Translations under genes and position numbers: made by a program | DNA from: Actinomycetes bacterium | GTDB lineage: Bacteria; Actinomycetota; Acidimicrobiia; Acidimicrobiales; RAAP-2 | Reading direction: 5' to 3' | Assembly (NCBI GenBank): GCA_021778895.1 | Contig: JAJYBR010000002.1 | Coordinates: forward strand, 1-64,000 | DNA: 64,000 nucleotides | The notes under the pieces: generated by a model | The model's input: only the letters and a program-made list of their open reading frames with translations | Database searches by the model: none | Told to the model about the DNA's origin: nothing | In this document: positions 27,510-35,404 of the stretch, piece by piece | How positions within the stretch are numbered: position 1 is the first letter of the stretch | Layout of the letters: each line of letters begins with the position of its first letter

Positions 27510-27875
27510 CTAGCTGAACGAGTTGCCGCACCCGCAGGTGTGGGTGGCGTTGGGGTTCGCGATGTGGAAGCCGGCGCCCTGGAGGCCGTCGGAGAAGTCC
27601 ATGATCGACCCGGTCAACAACTCGGCGCTGGCGCCGTCGACGGCGACCGAGACGTCACCGAAGTCCGAGACGATGTCGTCGTCGGCGATCTCGGAGTCGA
27701 AGAACAGGTCGTACTGGAAGCCCGAGCAGCCCCCGGACTTGACCGCGATGCGCAGCACCAAGCGGTCGGTGGACTCCTCGGCGGCGATGAGCTCGGCGAC
27801 CTTGGCCGCCGCGTTCGCGGTCAGCGTGATCGGCTCGGCCACGGCGGCCTGGGGACTCGTGGTGACGTCGGTCAT
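27510..27875 (-). CDS. erpA: A-type iron-sulfur cluster carrier
   Basis: 121 residues of the HesB/IscA/ErpA family that hands Fe-S clusters to target proteins. The three ligand cysteines are present: KSGGCSGFQYDLFF and the C-terminal HTCGCGNSF. The N-terminal 15 residues (TDVTTSPQAAVAEP) are an unstructured extension. ATG at 27873-27875 has GGGAGGTG upstream. ErpA versus IscA cannot be separated with certainty; it diverges from the Fe-S scaffold-type ATPase Mrp. Confidence 0.9.
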   Translation of the reverse strand: MTDVTTSPQAAVAEPITLTANAAAKVAELIAAEESTDRLVLRIAVKSGGCSGFQYDLFFDSEIADDDIVSDFGDVSVAVDGASAELLTGSIMDFSDGLQGAGFHIANPNATHTCGCGNSFS

Positions 27876-27935
27876 GGCACCTCCCTGGTGTGGACCCATG
27901 GTACCGGGCGCCGCGCGCACCCGTGCCGGTCCCGG

Positions 27936-27941
27936 TAGCGT
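27936..27941 (+). promoter_or_regulatory. -10 box of mrp (leaderless)
   Basis: TAGCGT, six bases before the GTG at 27948. Confidence 0.5.
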
Positions 27942-27947
27942 CCCGGT

Positions 27948-29084
27948 GTGGGACTCCCCGACGACATCCGCGCCCGCCTGGGCGACCTTCCCGACCCCGA
28001 GCTCGGGATCTCCGTCGTCGAGCTGGGCATGATCGGCGCGATCACGGTGGGGCCCGAGGGCGACGCCGTGGTGTCGGTGGCCCTGACGACGGCGGGCTGC
28101 CCCCTGCGCACCCAGATCACCCGCGACGTGCGCGAGACCGCCCGCCAGGTCGCCGGCGTGCGCGCTGTCCGGGTCGAGTTCTCCGAGATGGGACCGGCCG
28201 CCAAGCGCGCCGCCCTGGAGCGCGTGCGCTCGGCGGCCCAGGACCGCAGCGCGCTGACCAGCCTCGCGCCCGCCGTGCCGGTGCTGGCCATCGCCTCGGG
28301 CAAGGGCGGCGTCGGCAAGTCCTCGGTCGCGGCCAACCTGGCGGTCTCGCTCGCGCGGCTCGGCCACGTCGTCGGGGTGCTCGACGCCGACGTGTGGGGC
28401 TTCTCGCTGACCCGCCTGCTCGGGGTCACCGGTCCCGTCGAGGCCACCGGGGGCCGGATGCACCCGGTGCGCCAGCGCGTGGGCGCCGGCGAGCTGCGCG
28501 TCCTGTCGATGGGGCTCCTGGCCGAGGACGGCCGCGCCCTAGCCTGGCGGGGCCTGATGGTTCAGAAGGCGGTCGCCCAGTTCCTCGAGGATGCCGACTG
28601 GAGCGGGATCGACTACCTGGTCGTCGACACGCCCCCCGGGACGGGGGATATCCCCATGACGCTGGCGCGGCTGCTGCCGCGCCTGGGCTTGGTGCTGGTC
28701 ACGACCCCGAGCCGCGCGGCCAGCCGGGTCGCCGCCCGCAGCGCCGACTTCGCACGGGGCCACCACCTGCGGATCCTCGGCGTCGTCGAGAACATGGCGC
28801 CGCTGACCTGCGCCCACGGCGAGGTGCTCGCCCCCTTCGGCGCCGGCGGCGGCCAGAGCCTGGCCGACGAGCTCGGGGTCCCGCTCCTGGCGTCGATCCC
28901 CCTGCAGGCGGCCCTGTCGGCGGCGGCCGACGAGGGACGCCCCCTGGCCCTCGACGAGCCGGCCGACGGCGAGTTCCTCGCCCTGGCGCGCCGGGTGCGC
29001 GACGACCTCGCCCCGCCGCCCGGGCGTGCGGGATGCTCGGCCCGCCTGCTCGACGCGCTGGACCGCGCCGTCGCAACCCGCTGA
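27948..29084 (+). CDS. mrp: Mrp/ApbC Fe-S carrier P-loop ATPase
   Basis: 378 residues: N-terminal MIP18/DUF59 domain (DPELGISVVELGMIGAI; TTAGCPLRTQI) and a ParA-like ATPase with deviant Walker A ASGKGGVGKSS and VVDTPPGTGD. The C-terminal CxxC that bridges Fe-S clusters in many Mrp proteins is reduced to CAHG here; loss of that motif is frequent in Actinomycetota. GTG at 27948 is six bases after a TAGCGT box. Divergent from erpA, consistent with shared Fe-S work. Confidence 0.9.
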   Translation: MGLPDDIRARLGDLPDPELGISVVELGMIGAITVGPEGDAVVSVALTTAGCPLRTQITRDVRETARQVAGVRAVRVEFSEMGPAAKRAALERVRSAAQDRSALTSLAPAVPVLAIASGKGGVGKSSVAANLAVSLARLGHVVGVLDADVWGFSLTRLLGVTGPVEATGGRMHPVRQRVGAGELRVLSMGLLAEDGRALAWRGLMVQKAVAQFLEDADWSGIDYLVVDTPPGTGDIPMTLARLLPRLGLVLVTTPSRAASRVAARSADFARGHHLRILGVVENMAPLTCAHGEVLAPFGAGGGQSLADELGVPLLASIPLQAALSAAADEGRPLALDEPADGEFLALARRVRDDLAPPPGRAGCSARLLDALDRAVATR

Positions 29085-29126
29085 GCCCGCGGCCCCGCGC
29101 GGGGCGCTGGGGCGGGTTCGCGCGGG

Positions 29127-29888
29127 TCAGTCGTCGTAGCCGGGCTCACCCGGCAGCGTGATCCAGGCGTGCCCGCCGCGCTCGCGCAGGTGCGGCTCGA
29201 CGCGCGTGATCGGTCCCAGACCCTCCGCCCAGGCGAGCGCGGCGGCGACGTCGGGCAGCAGGGCCACCTGTCGCAACGTCTGGATCGTCGGCAGGATCAG
29301 GGTGAACGTGCCGCGCGCGCCGGCCGCGAGCGCGTCGACGGGGCGCACCCAGGTGTGGGCCACGGTCTCGCCGCGGTCGTGGGCGGCCACCTGCTCGGGG
29401 GGAGCGGGGACCAGGAAGAAGCGGGTGTCGTAGCGCCGGGGCTGGCCGAGCGGCGTCACCCAGTGGCCGATGTAGCGCATCTGGCCCACGTCGAGGCGCA
29501 GCCCCTCGCTGGCCAGGACCTCGCCCAGAGTGCTGCGACGCTCGTTCAACGCCGCCTGCCAGACCGGGAGCGCGTCGGGGTCGGCGGCCGGGGCGTCGGC
29601 TAGCAGCAGGCCGGCCTCCTCGAAGAGCTCCCGGGCGGCGGCCACGAAGTAGGCCAGCCCGCCCGAGGCGACGCCGAGGATCCGCGACGCGGTGGCGTCG
29701 TCGAGACCGGTCACGCGCGCGTCGAGGGCGCCGTCCTCGGCGTCGAGCGCGCCTCCGGGGAAGACGTGCGCACCGCCCACGAACTCGCTGGCCGGGTTGC
29801 GGCGCACCATCAGGACCTCGAACCCGTCGGGTCCGTCGCGCAGGGGCAGGATCGTGGCGGCCGCGCGGATCACCAGGGGGTCGGCCAT
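29127..29888 (-). CDS. NUDIX hydrolase (NUDT19/CoA-pyrophosphatase-like)
   Basis: 253 residues. The NUDIX box core [11 protein letters not shown] is present near residue 85, preceded by a conserved [14 protein letters not shown]. The upstream Glu of the box is replaced ([12 protein letters not shown]), a feature of the NUDT19-like group acting on coenzyme A derivatives. Substrate is inferred only. ATG at 29886-29888 lies five bases after a TAGGTT box. Confidence 0.82.
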   Translation of the reverse strand: MADPLVIRAAATILPLRDGPDGFEVLMVRRNPASEFVGGAHVFPGGALDAEDGALDARVTGLDDATASRILGVASGGLAYFVAAARELFEEAGLLLADAPAADPDALPVWQAALNERRSTLGEVLASEGLRLDVGQMRYIGHWVTPLGQPRRYDTRFFLVPAPPEQVAAHDRGETVAHTWVRPVDALAAGARGTFTLILPTIQTLRQVALLPDVAAALAWAEGLGPITRVEPHLRERGGHAWITLPGEPGYDD

Positions 29889-29893
29889 GAGCC

Positions 29894-29899
29894 AACCTA
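29894..29899 (-). promoter_or_regulatory. -10 box of the NUDIX gene (leaderless)
   Basis: TAGGTT on the minus strand, five bases before the ATG. Confidence 0.4.
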
Positions 29900-29973
29900 C
29901 CGCCGCGTCGATGACCGGCACCCCTGCGCCCCGCACTACATTTGGGGAGATTCGCCCCGCCCGAAGGAGCAAC

Positions 29974-30900
29974 GTGGCTAAGAGACCCCCCGCCAAGCGC
30001 CCACCCGCGCCCGCCACCGTTGGACGGCCCGCCGGCCTGTTCACGTGGCTCGCCATCGGCCTCGTCGTCTTGGTCGTCGTCGCCCTGGTCGTCATCAAGG
30101 TCGTCTCGGGCACCTCGAGCCCCACGGCCTCGACCTTCACTCCGACCAGCGCCAGCGTGGCCAACGAGCTGGCGTCGGTCCCCGCCTCGGTGTTCAACAC
30201 CGTCGGCGTCACCTCCCCAGCGGTGCCGGTCTCGGCGCCCATCCCGCTCAAGGGCCAGCCCGAGCTCACCGGCAAGAGCTCGACGGGCGCCATCGTGCCC
30301 GAGGTGTTCTATCTCGGCGCCGAGTACTGCCCCTACTGCGCCGCCGAGCGCTGGCCGACGATCATCGCCCTCAGCCGCTTCGGCACCTTCAGCGGGCTGG
30401 GCGACATGATCAGCTCGACGCGCTCGGTCGAGCCCTACCAGGGCACCCCGACGTTCACCTTCGTGCGCGCGCACTACCGCTCCCGCTACGTGGCCTTCGC
30501 GTCGGTCGAGCAGTACACCAACGTGTGGGACAGCGCCGTCGGCTTCTACTCGACGCTCCAGACGCCGAGCAAGGAGGAGGCCGCCGTCTTCAAGAAGTAC
30601 GACACCTCCAAGTACATCCCGGGCATCTCGGCCTCCCAGGACTACTCCATCCCCTTCGTGTCCCTCGGCAACCGCTACCTGATCTCGGGGGCCAGCTACA
30701 CGCCCCAGCTGCTGGCGGGCTTGTCGCGTGACACGATCGCGGCGGGCCTCGCCAGTGCCTCCAACCCGGTGACCGTGGCGATCGTCGCCGCGGCCAACTA
30801 CGACACCGCGGTCATCTGCTCGATGACCAAGGACCACCCGGGCAACGTCTGCACCAGTCCGGGCGTCGTGGCCGCCAAGAAGGCCCTGCACATCTCGTGA
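29974..30900 (+). CDS. DUF929-type membrane-anchored thiol oxidoreductase
   Basis: 308 residues. A basic N-terminus and one membrane segment (about 20-42) place the rest outside the cytoplasm. The extracytoplasmic part is a DUF929 domain: thioredoxin-like [19 protein letters not shown] with a CPYC active site near residue 115, and cysteines [13 protein letters not shown] near the end. It likely forms disulfides in secreted proteins, re-oxidised by the VKOR gene whose start overlaps its stop (GTGA). GTG at 29974 with GAAGGAG five bases upstream. Confidence 0.82.
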   Translation: MAKRPPAKRPPAPATVGRPAGLFTWLAIGLVVLVVVALVVIKVVSGTSSPTASTFTPTSASVANELASVPASVFNTVGVTSPAVPVSAPIPLKGQPELTGKSSTGAIVPEVFYLGAEYCPYCAAERWPTIIALSRFGTFSGLGDMISSTRSVEPYQGTPTFTFVRAHYRSRYVAFASVEQYTNVWDSAVGFYSTLQTPSKEEAAVFKKYDTSKYIPGISASQDYSIPFVSLGNRYLISGASYTPQLLAGLSRDTIAAGLASASNPVTVAIVAAANYDTAVICSMTKDHPGNVCTSPGVVAAKKALHIS

Positions 30901-31376
30901 GTCCGGCCCCGGGACCCGTCGCGCGATGGGTCCCGGTCGTCACGCTGCTGCTCAGCCTGGCGGGTCTCGGCGTCTCGGGCTACTTGACGTTCACCCACTT
31001 CGCGGGCACCCGCTACCTGGCCTGCTCGGCGACGGGACTCGTCGAGTGCGGCGTCGTCACCACCTCCCCGCAGTCCTACATCCTCGACATCCCGGTGGCC
31101 GTGCTCGGCCTGATCGACTTCGTCGCCCTGGTCGCGCTGATGACGCCGGGTGCCTGGCGCTCGACGCGCGGCTGGGTCCACTGGGCGCGCCTCGCCCTGG
31201 TCACGGTCTCGATGGCCATGGTCCTGTGGCTGGTCGCGGCCGAGATCTTGATCATCGGGCACATCTGCATCTGGTGCACCGCGGTCCACGTGATCACGTT
31301 TGCGCTCTTCGCGATCGTGCTGGCCTTCAGACCAGTCCTGGACCTCGCAGCAGTCCCCGACGCTCCGACTCGGTGA
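30897..31376 (+). CDS. Vitamin K epoxide reductase family protein
   Basis: 159 residues with four to five membrane segments. VKOR-family disulfide machinery passes electrons from a thiol oxidoreductase to quinone. The loop Cys pair is in [14 protein letters not shown] and the quinone-site CxxC is [11 protein letters not shown]. Coupled to the DUF929 gene, forming a DsbA/DsbB-like pair. The 3' end overlaps the convergent whiB gene by 50 bp. Confidence 0.9.
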   Translation: MSPAPGPVARWVPVVTLLLSLAGLGVSGYLTFTHFAGTRYLACSATGLVECGVVTTSPQSYILDIPVAVLGLIDFVALVALMTPGAWRSTRGWVHWARLALVTVSMAMVLWLVAAEILIIGHICIWCTAVHVITFALFAIVLAFRPVLDLAAVPDAPTR

Positions 31377-31587
31377 GTCCACCCCAGATCCCGTGACTCT
31401 CCTTGAGGGTGAGTGAGCTCTCCAGGCAGGTCGTCCGCACGGCGCACTCGACGCAGATCCGCTTGGCCGCGGCCTCGCGCGAGCGGCGCTGATCGCGGGC
31501 CTCGCCGGTGTCGGGGGCGAAGAAGAGCGACTGCTCGCTCCCCCGGCATGCTCCCTGCTGGCGCCACGGCGCCGCCTGCACTGTCAC
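31327..31587 (-). CDS. WhiB-family Fe-S transcription regulator
   Basis: 86 residues with the four WhiB cysteines: GACRG, then RICVECAVRTTC (Cx2Cx5C), followed by the [15 protein letters not shown] turn that contacts sigma. WhiB proteins are restricted to Actinomycetota and their phages. GTG at 31585-31587 with GGGGGA upstream is chosen; in-frame starts up to 31638 exist. A TAGTGT box lies near 31611-31616 on the minus strand. Which WhiB subclass it is cannot be told. Confidence 0.9.
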   Translation of the reverse strand: MTVQAAPWRQQGACRGSEQSLFFAPDTGEARDQRRSREAAAKRICVECAVRTTCLESSLTLKESHGIWGGLTESERRGLLRGPGLV

Positions 31588-31658
31588 TGCCCATCCCCCA
31601 CGAGGGGGCACACTAGCCAGCGCGACGGTCCGGGGCAAGGGGCGTTGTGGGGCTGGAC

Positions 31659-31664
31659 TACGCT
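31659..31664 (+). promoter_or_regulatory. -10 box of the response regulator (leaderless)
   Basis: TACGCT, six bases before the GTG at 31671. Confidence 0.5.
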
Positions 31665-31670
31665 GAGCCC

Positions 31671-32096
31671 GTGGCCACCGTCCTCATCGTCAGCGACCTG
31701 CCCGCACTGCGCGCCGAGCTGCGCGCGACCCTCGAGGGCCCCGAGATCGAGATCGACGAGGTCGAAACCGGCCGTACCGCCCTGGATCGCGTGCGTGAGG
31801 GGGGCATCGACCTGGTGATCACCGACATGCAGGTCGGGTCCATGGGGGGCATGGCCATCACCATGGAGATGCGCAACGAGGAGTCCTACGGGGCCGCCGA
31901 GTCCGTGCCCGTGCTGATGCTGCTGGACCGTCGGGCTGACGTCTTCCTGGCGCGGCGCGGGGGAGCCGATGGCTTCCTGGTCAAGCCCCTGAATCCGCGC
32001 CGCGTGCGCGAGGCCGTGCGCGCGCTGCTGCGCGACGAGACCTACGAGGACGACTCGTGGCGTCCCGCAACCGTCCGGGTGGGCACAACCGAGTGA
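31671..32096 (+). CDS. Receiver-only response regulator
   Basis: 141 residues, a lone receiver domain. The phospho-acceptor is D in LVITDMQVGSMGG and the conserved Lys is in FLVKPLNP; the acidic pair at the N-terminus is weak (VSD). No output domain, so it acts by protein contact. GTG at 31671 is six bases after TACGCT. Its stop overlaps the CBS-domain gene (GTGA). Confidence 0.85.
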   Translation: MATVLIVSDLPALRAELRATLEGPEIEIDEVETGRTALDRVREGGIDLVITDMQVGSMGGMAITMEMRNEESYGAAESVPVLMLLDRRADVFLARRGGADGFLVKPLNPRRVREAVRALLRDETYEDDSWRPATVRVGTTE

Positions 32097-32926
32097 GCGA
32101 CGACCGGCCGCGGCGGTCGGGTCTGCATCTGCGAGGAACACGCCATCACCCCCGGGAGGACCGCAGTCCGAGCCCCGAGGCCCGGGCGATCCACGCCCGC
32201 GTCGACCAGTTGGCGACCCGCGAGCTCCGCGACGTGATGACCCCGCGCACCGACGTGGTCTTCCTCACCATCCCGGTATCGCCCGAGGCCGTCGCCGAGG
32301 CCGTGCGCGACACGGGCCACTCCTGCTTCCCCGTCGTCAACGACGAGCTGGACGACATCGATGGCGTGCTCTTCGTGAACGACCTGTTCCGCTCGACCAC
32401 GGTGCGCCGGGCCATCGGGGTGTCGCTGCCCGACGCCGAGGAGATCGCGCGCAAGATCCGCCGCCCGCTTCTCCTGCCCGAGACGCTCGACCTCCTCGAG
32501 AGCCTGCGCGAGATGCGCGACCAGCATCGGAGCTTCGCCGTCGTCGTCGACGAGCATGGCGGCGTCGCCGGTGTGGTCTCCATCCGCGACATCCTCGAAG
32601 AGCTCGTCGGCGACTGGAGCGACGAGTTCGACCGCGAGGATGAGCCCGCGATCCTGCGCATCCGCGAGGGGCGCTGGCTGGTCGATGGCCAGACCCACGT
32701 GGATCGCGTGAGCGAGGAGCTGGGTCTCGACATCCCCGAGGGGGACTACGTCACCCTCGCCGGGTTCGTCCTCGACCTGGCCGGCGTGATCCCCCAGCCC
32801 GGCGACATCTACAGCGCCGACGGGTGGAGCTTTCGCGTGCAGTCGATGGACCGGCGCCGCATCAGCGAGATCGTCGTCGAGCACCACCCCGACGTGCCGA
32901 ATCCCGCCGACGAGCCCATCGTGTGA
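32093..32926 (+). CDS. CorC/HlyC-like CBS-pair protein
   Basis: 277 residues. Two CBS domains (MTPRTDVVFLTIP ... FPVVND; RSFAVVVDEHGGVAGVVSIRDILEELVGD) and a C-terminal CorC_HlyC domain (RWLVDGQTHVDRVSEELGL). There is no DUF21 membrane domain, so it is the soluble form like E. coli CorC, tied to magnesium/cobalt efflux or cell-surface stress in other bacteria. GTG at 32093 overlaps the response regulator stop; an in-frame ATG at 32057 would overlap it by 40 bp and is less likely. Confidence 0.85.
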   Translation: MSDDRPRRSGLHLRGTRHHPREDRSPSPEARAIHARVDQLATRELRDVMTPRTDVVFLTIPVSPEAVAEAVRDTGHSCFPVVNDELDDIDGVLFVNDLFRSTTVRRAIGVSLPDAEEIARKIRRPLLLPETLDLLESLREMRDQHRSFAVVVDEHGGVAGVVSIRDILEELVGDWSDEFDREDEPAILRIREGRWLVDGQTHVDRVSEELGLDIPEGDYVTLAGFVLDLAGVIPQPGDIYSADGWSFRVQSMDRRRISEIVVEHHPDVPNPADEPIV

Positions 32927-32982
32927 GATTGGCCGAGCGGGGCCCACCGACTAGGATGGCCCGGTCGCGGGGCTACCCGCTA

Positions 32983-33060
32983 CGGGCTGTGGCGCAGTTT
33001 GGTTAGCGCGCTGCGTTCGGGACGCAGAGGTCCCCGGTTCAAATCCGGGCAGCCCGACCA
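32983..33060 (+). tRNA. tRNA-Pro (CGG anticodon)
   Basis: Acceptor CGGGCTG/CAGCCCG, anticodon stem CTGCG/CGCAG with loop TTCGGGA giving CGG, T-arm CCCGGTTCAAATCCGGG. Discriminator A and an encoded CCA at 33058-33060. Confidence 0.96.
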
Positions 33061-33086
33061 CCATGGCAGTGCGGCCGTGGTCGATT

Positions 33087-33159
33087 GCCCCCATCGTCTA
33101 GCGGCCTAGGACACCACCCTTTCAAGGTGGCGGCACGGGTTCGAATCCCGTTGGGGGTG
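33087..33159 (+). tRNA. tRNA-Glu (TTC anticodon), integration target
   Basis: Acceptor GCCCCCA/TGGGGGT, anticodon stem CCACC/GGTGG with loop CTTTCAA giving TTC, T-arm ACGGGTTCGAATCCCGT. The discriminator is G, CCA not encoded. The 3' half is the left copy of the 47-bp att repeat, so the gene remains complete after integration. Confidence 0.96.
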
Positions 33160-33162
33160 CTC
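33116..33162 (+). repeat. Attachment-site repeat, left copy (within tRNA-Glu)
   Basis: 47 bp from the anticodon loop (ACCCTTTCAAGG...) to three bases past the tRNA (GTGCTC), identical to 51424-51470. Flanking bases differ on both sides, so the repeat ends are sharp. Confidence 0.93.
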
Positions 33163-33220
33163 TTCTTCCTTCCTGGTCAGAGTGCGTATCTCGGCGAGCG
33201 CGCCAGGCCCCAGCGACCAC

Positions 33221-33279
33221 TTCCATAGCATCTTCCATAACTTCGCCGTGCCCGGGGCGTCCCAAGAGGTCCCATAACT
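33221..33279. repeat. CCATAACT motifs near the left att (possible integrase arm sites)
   Basis: TTCCATA at 33221-33227, TCTTCCATAACTTCGCC at 33231-33247 and CCCATAACT at 33271-33279. The same CTTCCATAACTccGCC string recurs inside the right end at 51197-51217. Position and repetition suggest arm-type binding sites of the integrase or excisionase. Confidence 0.45.
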
Positions 33280-33322
33280 GCGGCGAGTGCACGCGGGCGT
33301 CGGGCAGGAACCCGTCCTGTCC

Positions 33323-33643
33323 ATGAACACGACAGCCACCACCAGCCACCCCGGTCCCGACCGGTTCCTCACGGTGCCCGAGCTCATCGAGCGCTGGCCG
33401 ATCGGGCGCAACTCGACCTACGCGCTTCTAAAAAGCCCCGATTTTCCGCGGGCCCTGGTCTTGCTGCGCCAAACCAACGGCCAGGCGCGCTCCATGGGCT
33501 ACCTCGAGGCCGACATCCGGGCCTTCGAGGAGGCCCACATGGTGCACGCGAGCGAGCTCGAGCTCGACGTCGAGCCCGACGCGGACGCTCCAGCCGGCCT
33601 GCCGCCGGCCAAGCGGGCCCAGCCACGCCGGAGGACCCGCTGA
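33323..33643 (+). CDS. AlpA/excisionase-like helix-turn-helix protein
   Basis: 106 residues. FLTVPELIERWPIGRNSTYALLKSPDFPRAL is a MerR/AlpA-type winged HTH and GYLEADIRAFEE its recognition-wing helix. The second half is acidic, then basic (AKRAQPRRRTR). Lies directly upstream of the integrase, sharing one base, so an excisionase or directionality role is likely. ATG at 33323 has only a weak SD (GGCAGGAA, about 12 bases away). Confidence 0.72.
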   Translation: MNTTATTSHPGPDRFLTVPELIERWPIGRNSTYALLKSPDFPRALVLLRQTNGQARSMGYLEADIRAFEEAHMVHASELELDVEPDADAPAGLPPAKRAQPRRRTR

Positions 33644-35166
33644 TGCCGGCCAAGGGATCTACCGGCACCACCCGGCGCCCGCCGCTGCGAAGCGACCGCG
33701 GCGTCAAGCTCTACGCACCCACGTTGTCGAAGCCCTATTTTCGTGTGGTCGCGGCCGGCCAGGTCGAGCGCACGAGCGCTCCCGTGCCACTCGAGCACCT
33801 CGCCGCGAGCGCGGCCGCCAAGTTCGCGGGCCGCGACCTCGACGCCGTGACGGTGCGAGCGCGACGCGAGGCCGACGATCTCTTCGACCAGATGGTGCGC
33901 TGGGCCAAGCATCAGACGAGCCCGACGCGACGAGGCGAGCGCACGGTGGACGCCCTCTGTGACCGACGGCTCGAGGAGTTGCGCGCCAAGGGGCGGGCGC
34001 GCTCAACGATCGATCTCAACGAGAGCCTGATGCGCCTCTACGTGCGTCCGGCGATCGGCCACGTCGAGGTCGCGGACTGGAGCCCGGAACACTCACTCGC
34101 CGTGCTGAACGCAGCGCGTGAGACCTGTGGGGCCGAGCGCGTCGCCGACCTCGGCAAGGTGCTGCGCAGCCTCGTCACGCTGGCCCATCGCAAGCCGCTG
34201 TGGCTCTCGCGCGACGAGGACCCGATGGAGGGAGTGGAGTTCCGCGTGCGCGCCACGAGACAGGGCGAGAGCGTCCACTACGTGCCCATGAAGGAGCGCC
34301 CCTCGACCGACCAGGTCGAGTCCCTGTCCACCTCGATGCAGGAGGTCGGGTGCTCGACCCAGGCCTTCCACGACGGCCGGCCGACGACGCGCGTCACCGT
34401 CGACCGGGGGTGGGGCTGGCTGTTCACCCAGACCATGGGCAAGTGTGGACCTCGCTTCGGCGAGGGGGTGGCCCTCACCGTGACGAGCGTGGCGCGCCCG
34501 CTCGCCGAGGTCCTCTCGGCGATTGAGGAGGACCTCACGCTCAACCCGGCCAGTCGGGCGGCGCGGCGCAAGGCCGTCATCGACCTGCCCCACGGCTACG
34601 CCATCGATCCCGGGCGCCGCCTGATCAACATCTTCGAGACAGTCGAGTGGGAGGGCTCCACGCCCTACATCGCCCCGCCCGAGGAGCGCGCCTCGGGCAA
34701 GGCGCCCAAGTCCGAGAAGGAGCGCTGGACGATTTACCCGGCGAGCCTCGTGAAAGCGATGGCCGGGCGCTGCGCCGAGCTGCTCGAGCGCTTCGGGCCC
34801 GAGCTGGGTCCCCACGCGCTGCTCTTTCCCGCCGGCGACCACTACTTCGTCCAGGTGCCCTTGGACCCGCGACGGCCCTCACGGGGCACGCGCTGGCAGG
34901 ACCAGGACTGGTGGAGTCGCAGCCACTTCCGAAAGACGATGTACCGCAACGCCGCCGCCCGGGCGGAGGGGTGGCCAGACACACCGAACTTCCCCTTCGA
35001 GAACCTGCGCCACCACTTCGCTACCTGGGCCAAGCGCCACGGGTACCCGGACGAGCTCATCAGCCACTGCATGGGCCACGCCACGGTCGACTACACCCAG
35101 CGGCGCTACTTCCGCACCGGCGCCGACACGATTCCCGACGGCATGGCGGCTTCGGAGGGACTATAA
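33643..35166 (+). CDS. Tyrosine recombinase (island integrase)
   Basis: 507 residues. N-terminal SAM-like/core-binding region (about 95-180, TVDALCDRRLEELRAKGRARSTI) and a catalytic domain: R271 in CGPRFGEG, R456 in NLRHHFATW, His in CMGHATVDYTQ, Tyr nucleophile Y489 in RRYF. The His of the usual HxxR is Glu here (E453-N-L-R). A roughly 100-residue insertion sits between the first Arg and the second box. Expected to recombine the 47-bp tRNA-Glu repeat. Start ATG overlaps the excisionase stop. Confidence 0.88.
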   Translation: MPAKGSTGTTRRPPLRSDRGVKLYAPTLSKPYFRVVAAGQVERTSAPVPLEHLAASAAAKFAGRDLDAVTVRARREADDLFDQMVRWAKHQTSPTRRGERTVDALCDRRLEELRAKGRARSTIDLNESLMRLYVRPAIGHVEVADWSPEHSLAVLNAARETCGAERVADLGKVLRSLVTLAHRKPLWLSRDEDPMEGVEFRVRATRQGESVHYVPMKERPSTDQVESLSTSMQEVGCSTQAFHDGRPTTRVTVDRGWGWLFTQTMGKCGPRFGEGVALTVTSVARPLAEVLSAIEEDLTLNPASRAARRKAVIDLPHGYAIDPGRRLINIFETVEWEGSTPYIAPPEERASGKAPKSEKERWTIYPASLVKAMAGRCAELLERFGPELGPHALLFPAGDHYFVQVPLDPRRPSRGTRWQDQDWWSRSHFRKTMYRNAAARAEGWPDTPNFPFENLRHHFATWAKRHGYPDELISHCMGHATVDYTQRRYFRTGADTIPDGMAASEGL

Positions 35167-35391
35167 GGCGCCCGTGCCAGACGCCCGGCTTTACCGAACG
35201 AACCCGGCAACCAAGGGCCCACAATGTCCGCGTAATGCACGTTCTCAGCTCTGCCAATGCGCCGGTGGTATGGCGTGGCCTTTTTGGAGATCATCGGGTC
35301 GCACGATGAACCACAGCGGGCATCACGTAGACCATTCATGACGAGGACAATCGATGCACCGAACACTTCGCTTCGTGTGACGGGTTCCACC

Positions 35392-35397
35392 TAGATT
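35392..35397 (+). promoter_or_regulatory. -10 box of the defence operon (leaderless)
   Basis: TAGATT, seven bases before the ATG at 35405. The 238 bp between integrase stop and this gene hold no other gene that I can support. Confidence 0.5.
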
Positions 35398-35404
35398 TGA
35401 CGAC

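Noticed and set aside
33106..33411. Minus-strand ORF over tRNA-Glu (QRDSNPCRHLERV)
   Set aside because: It is the antisense translation of the tRNA, a well-known false ORF.
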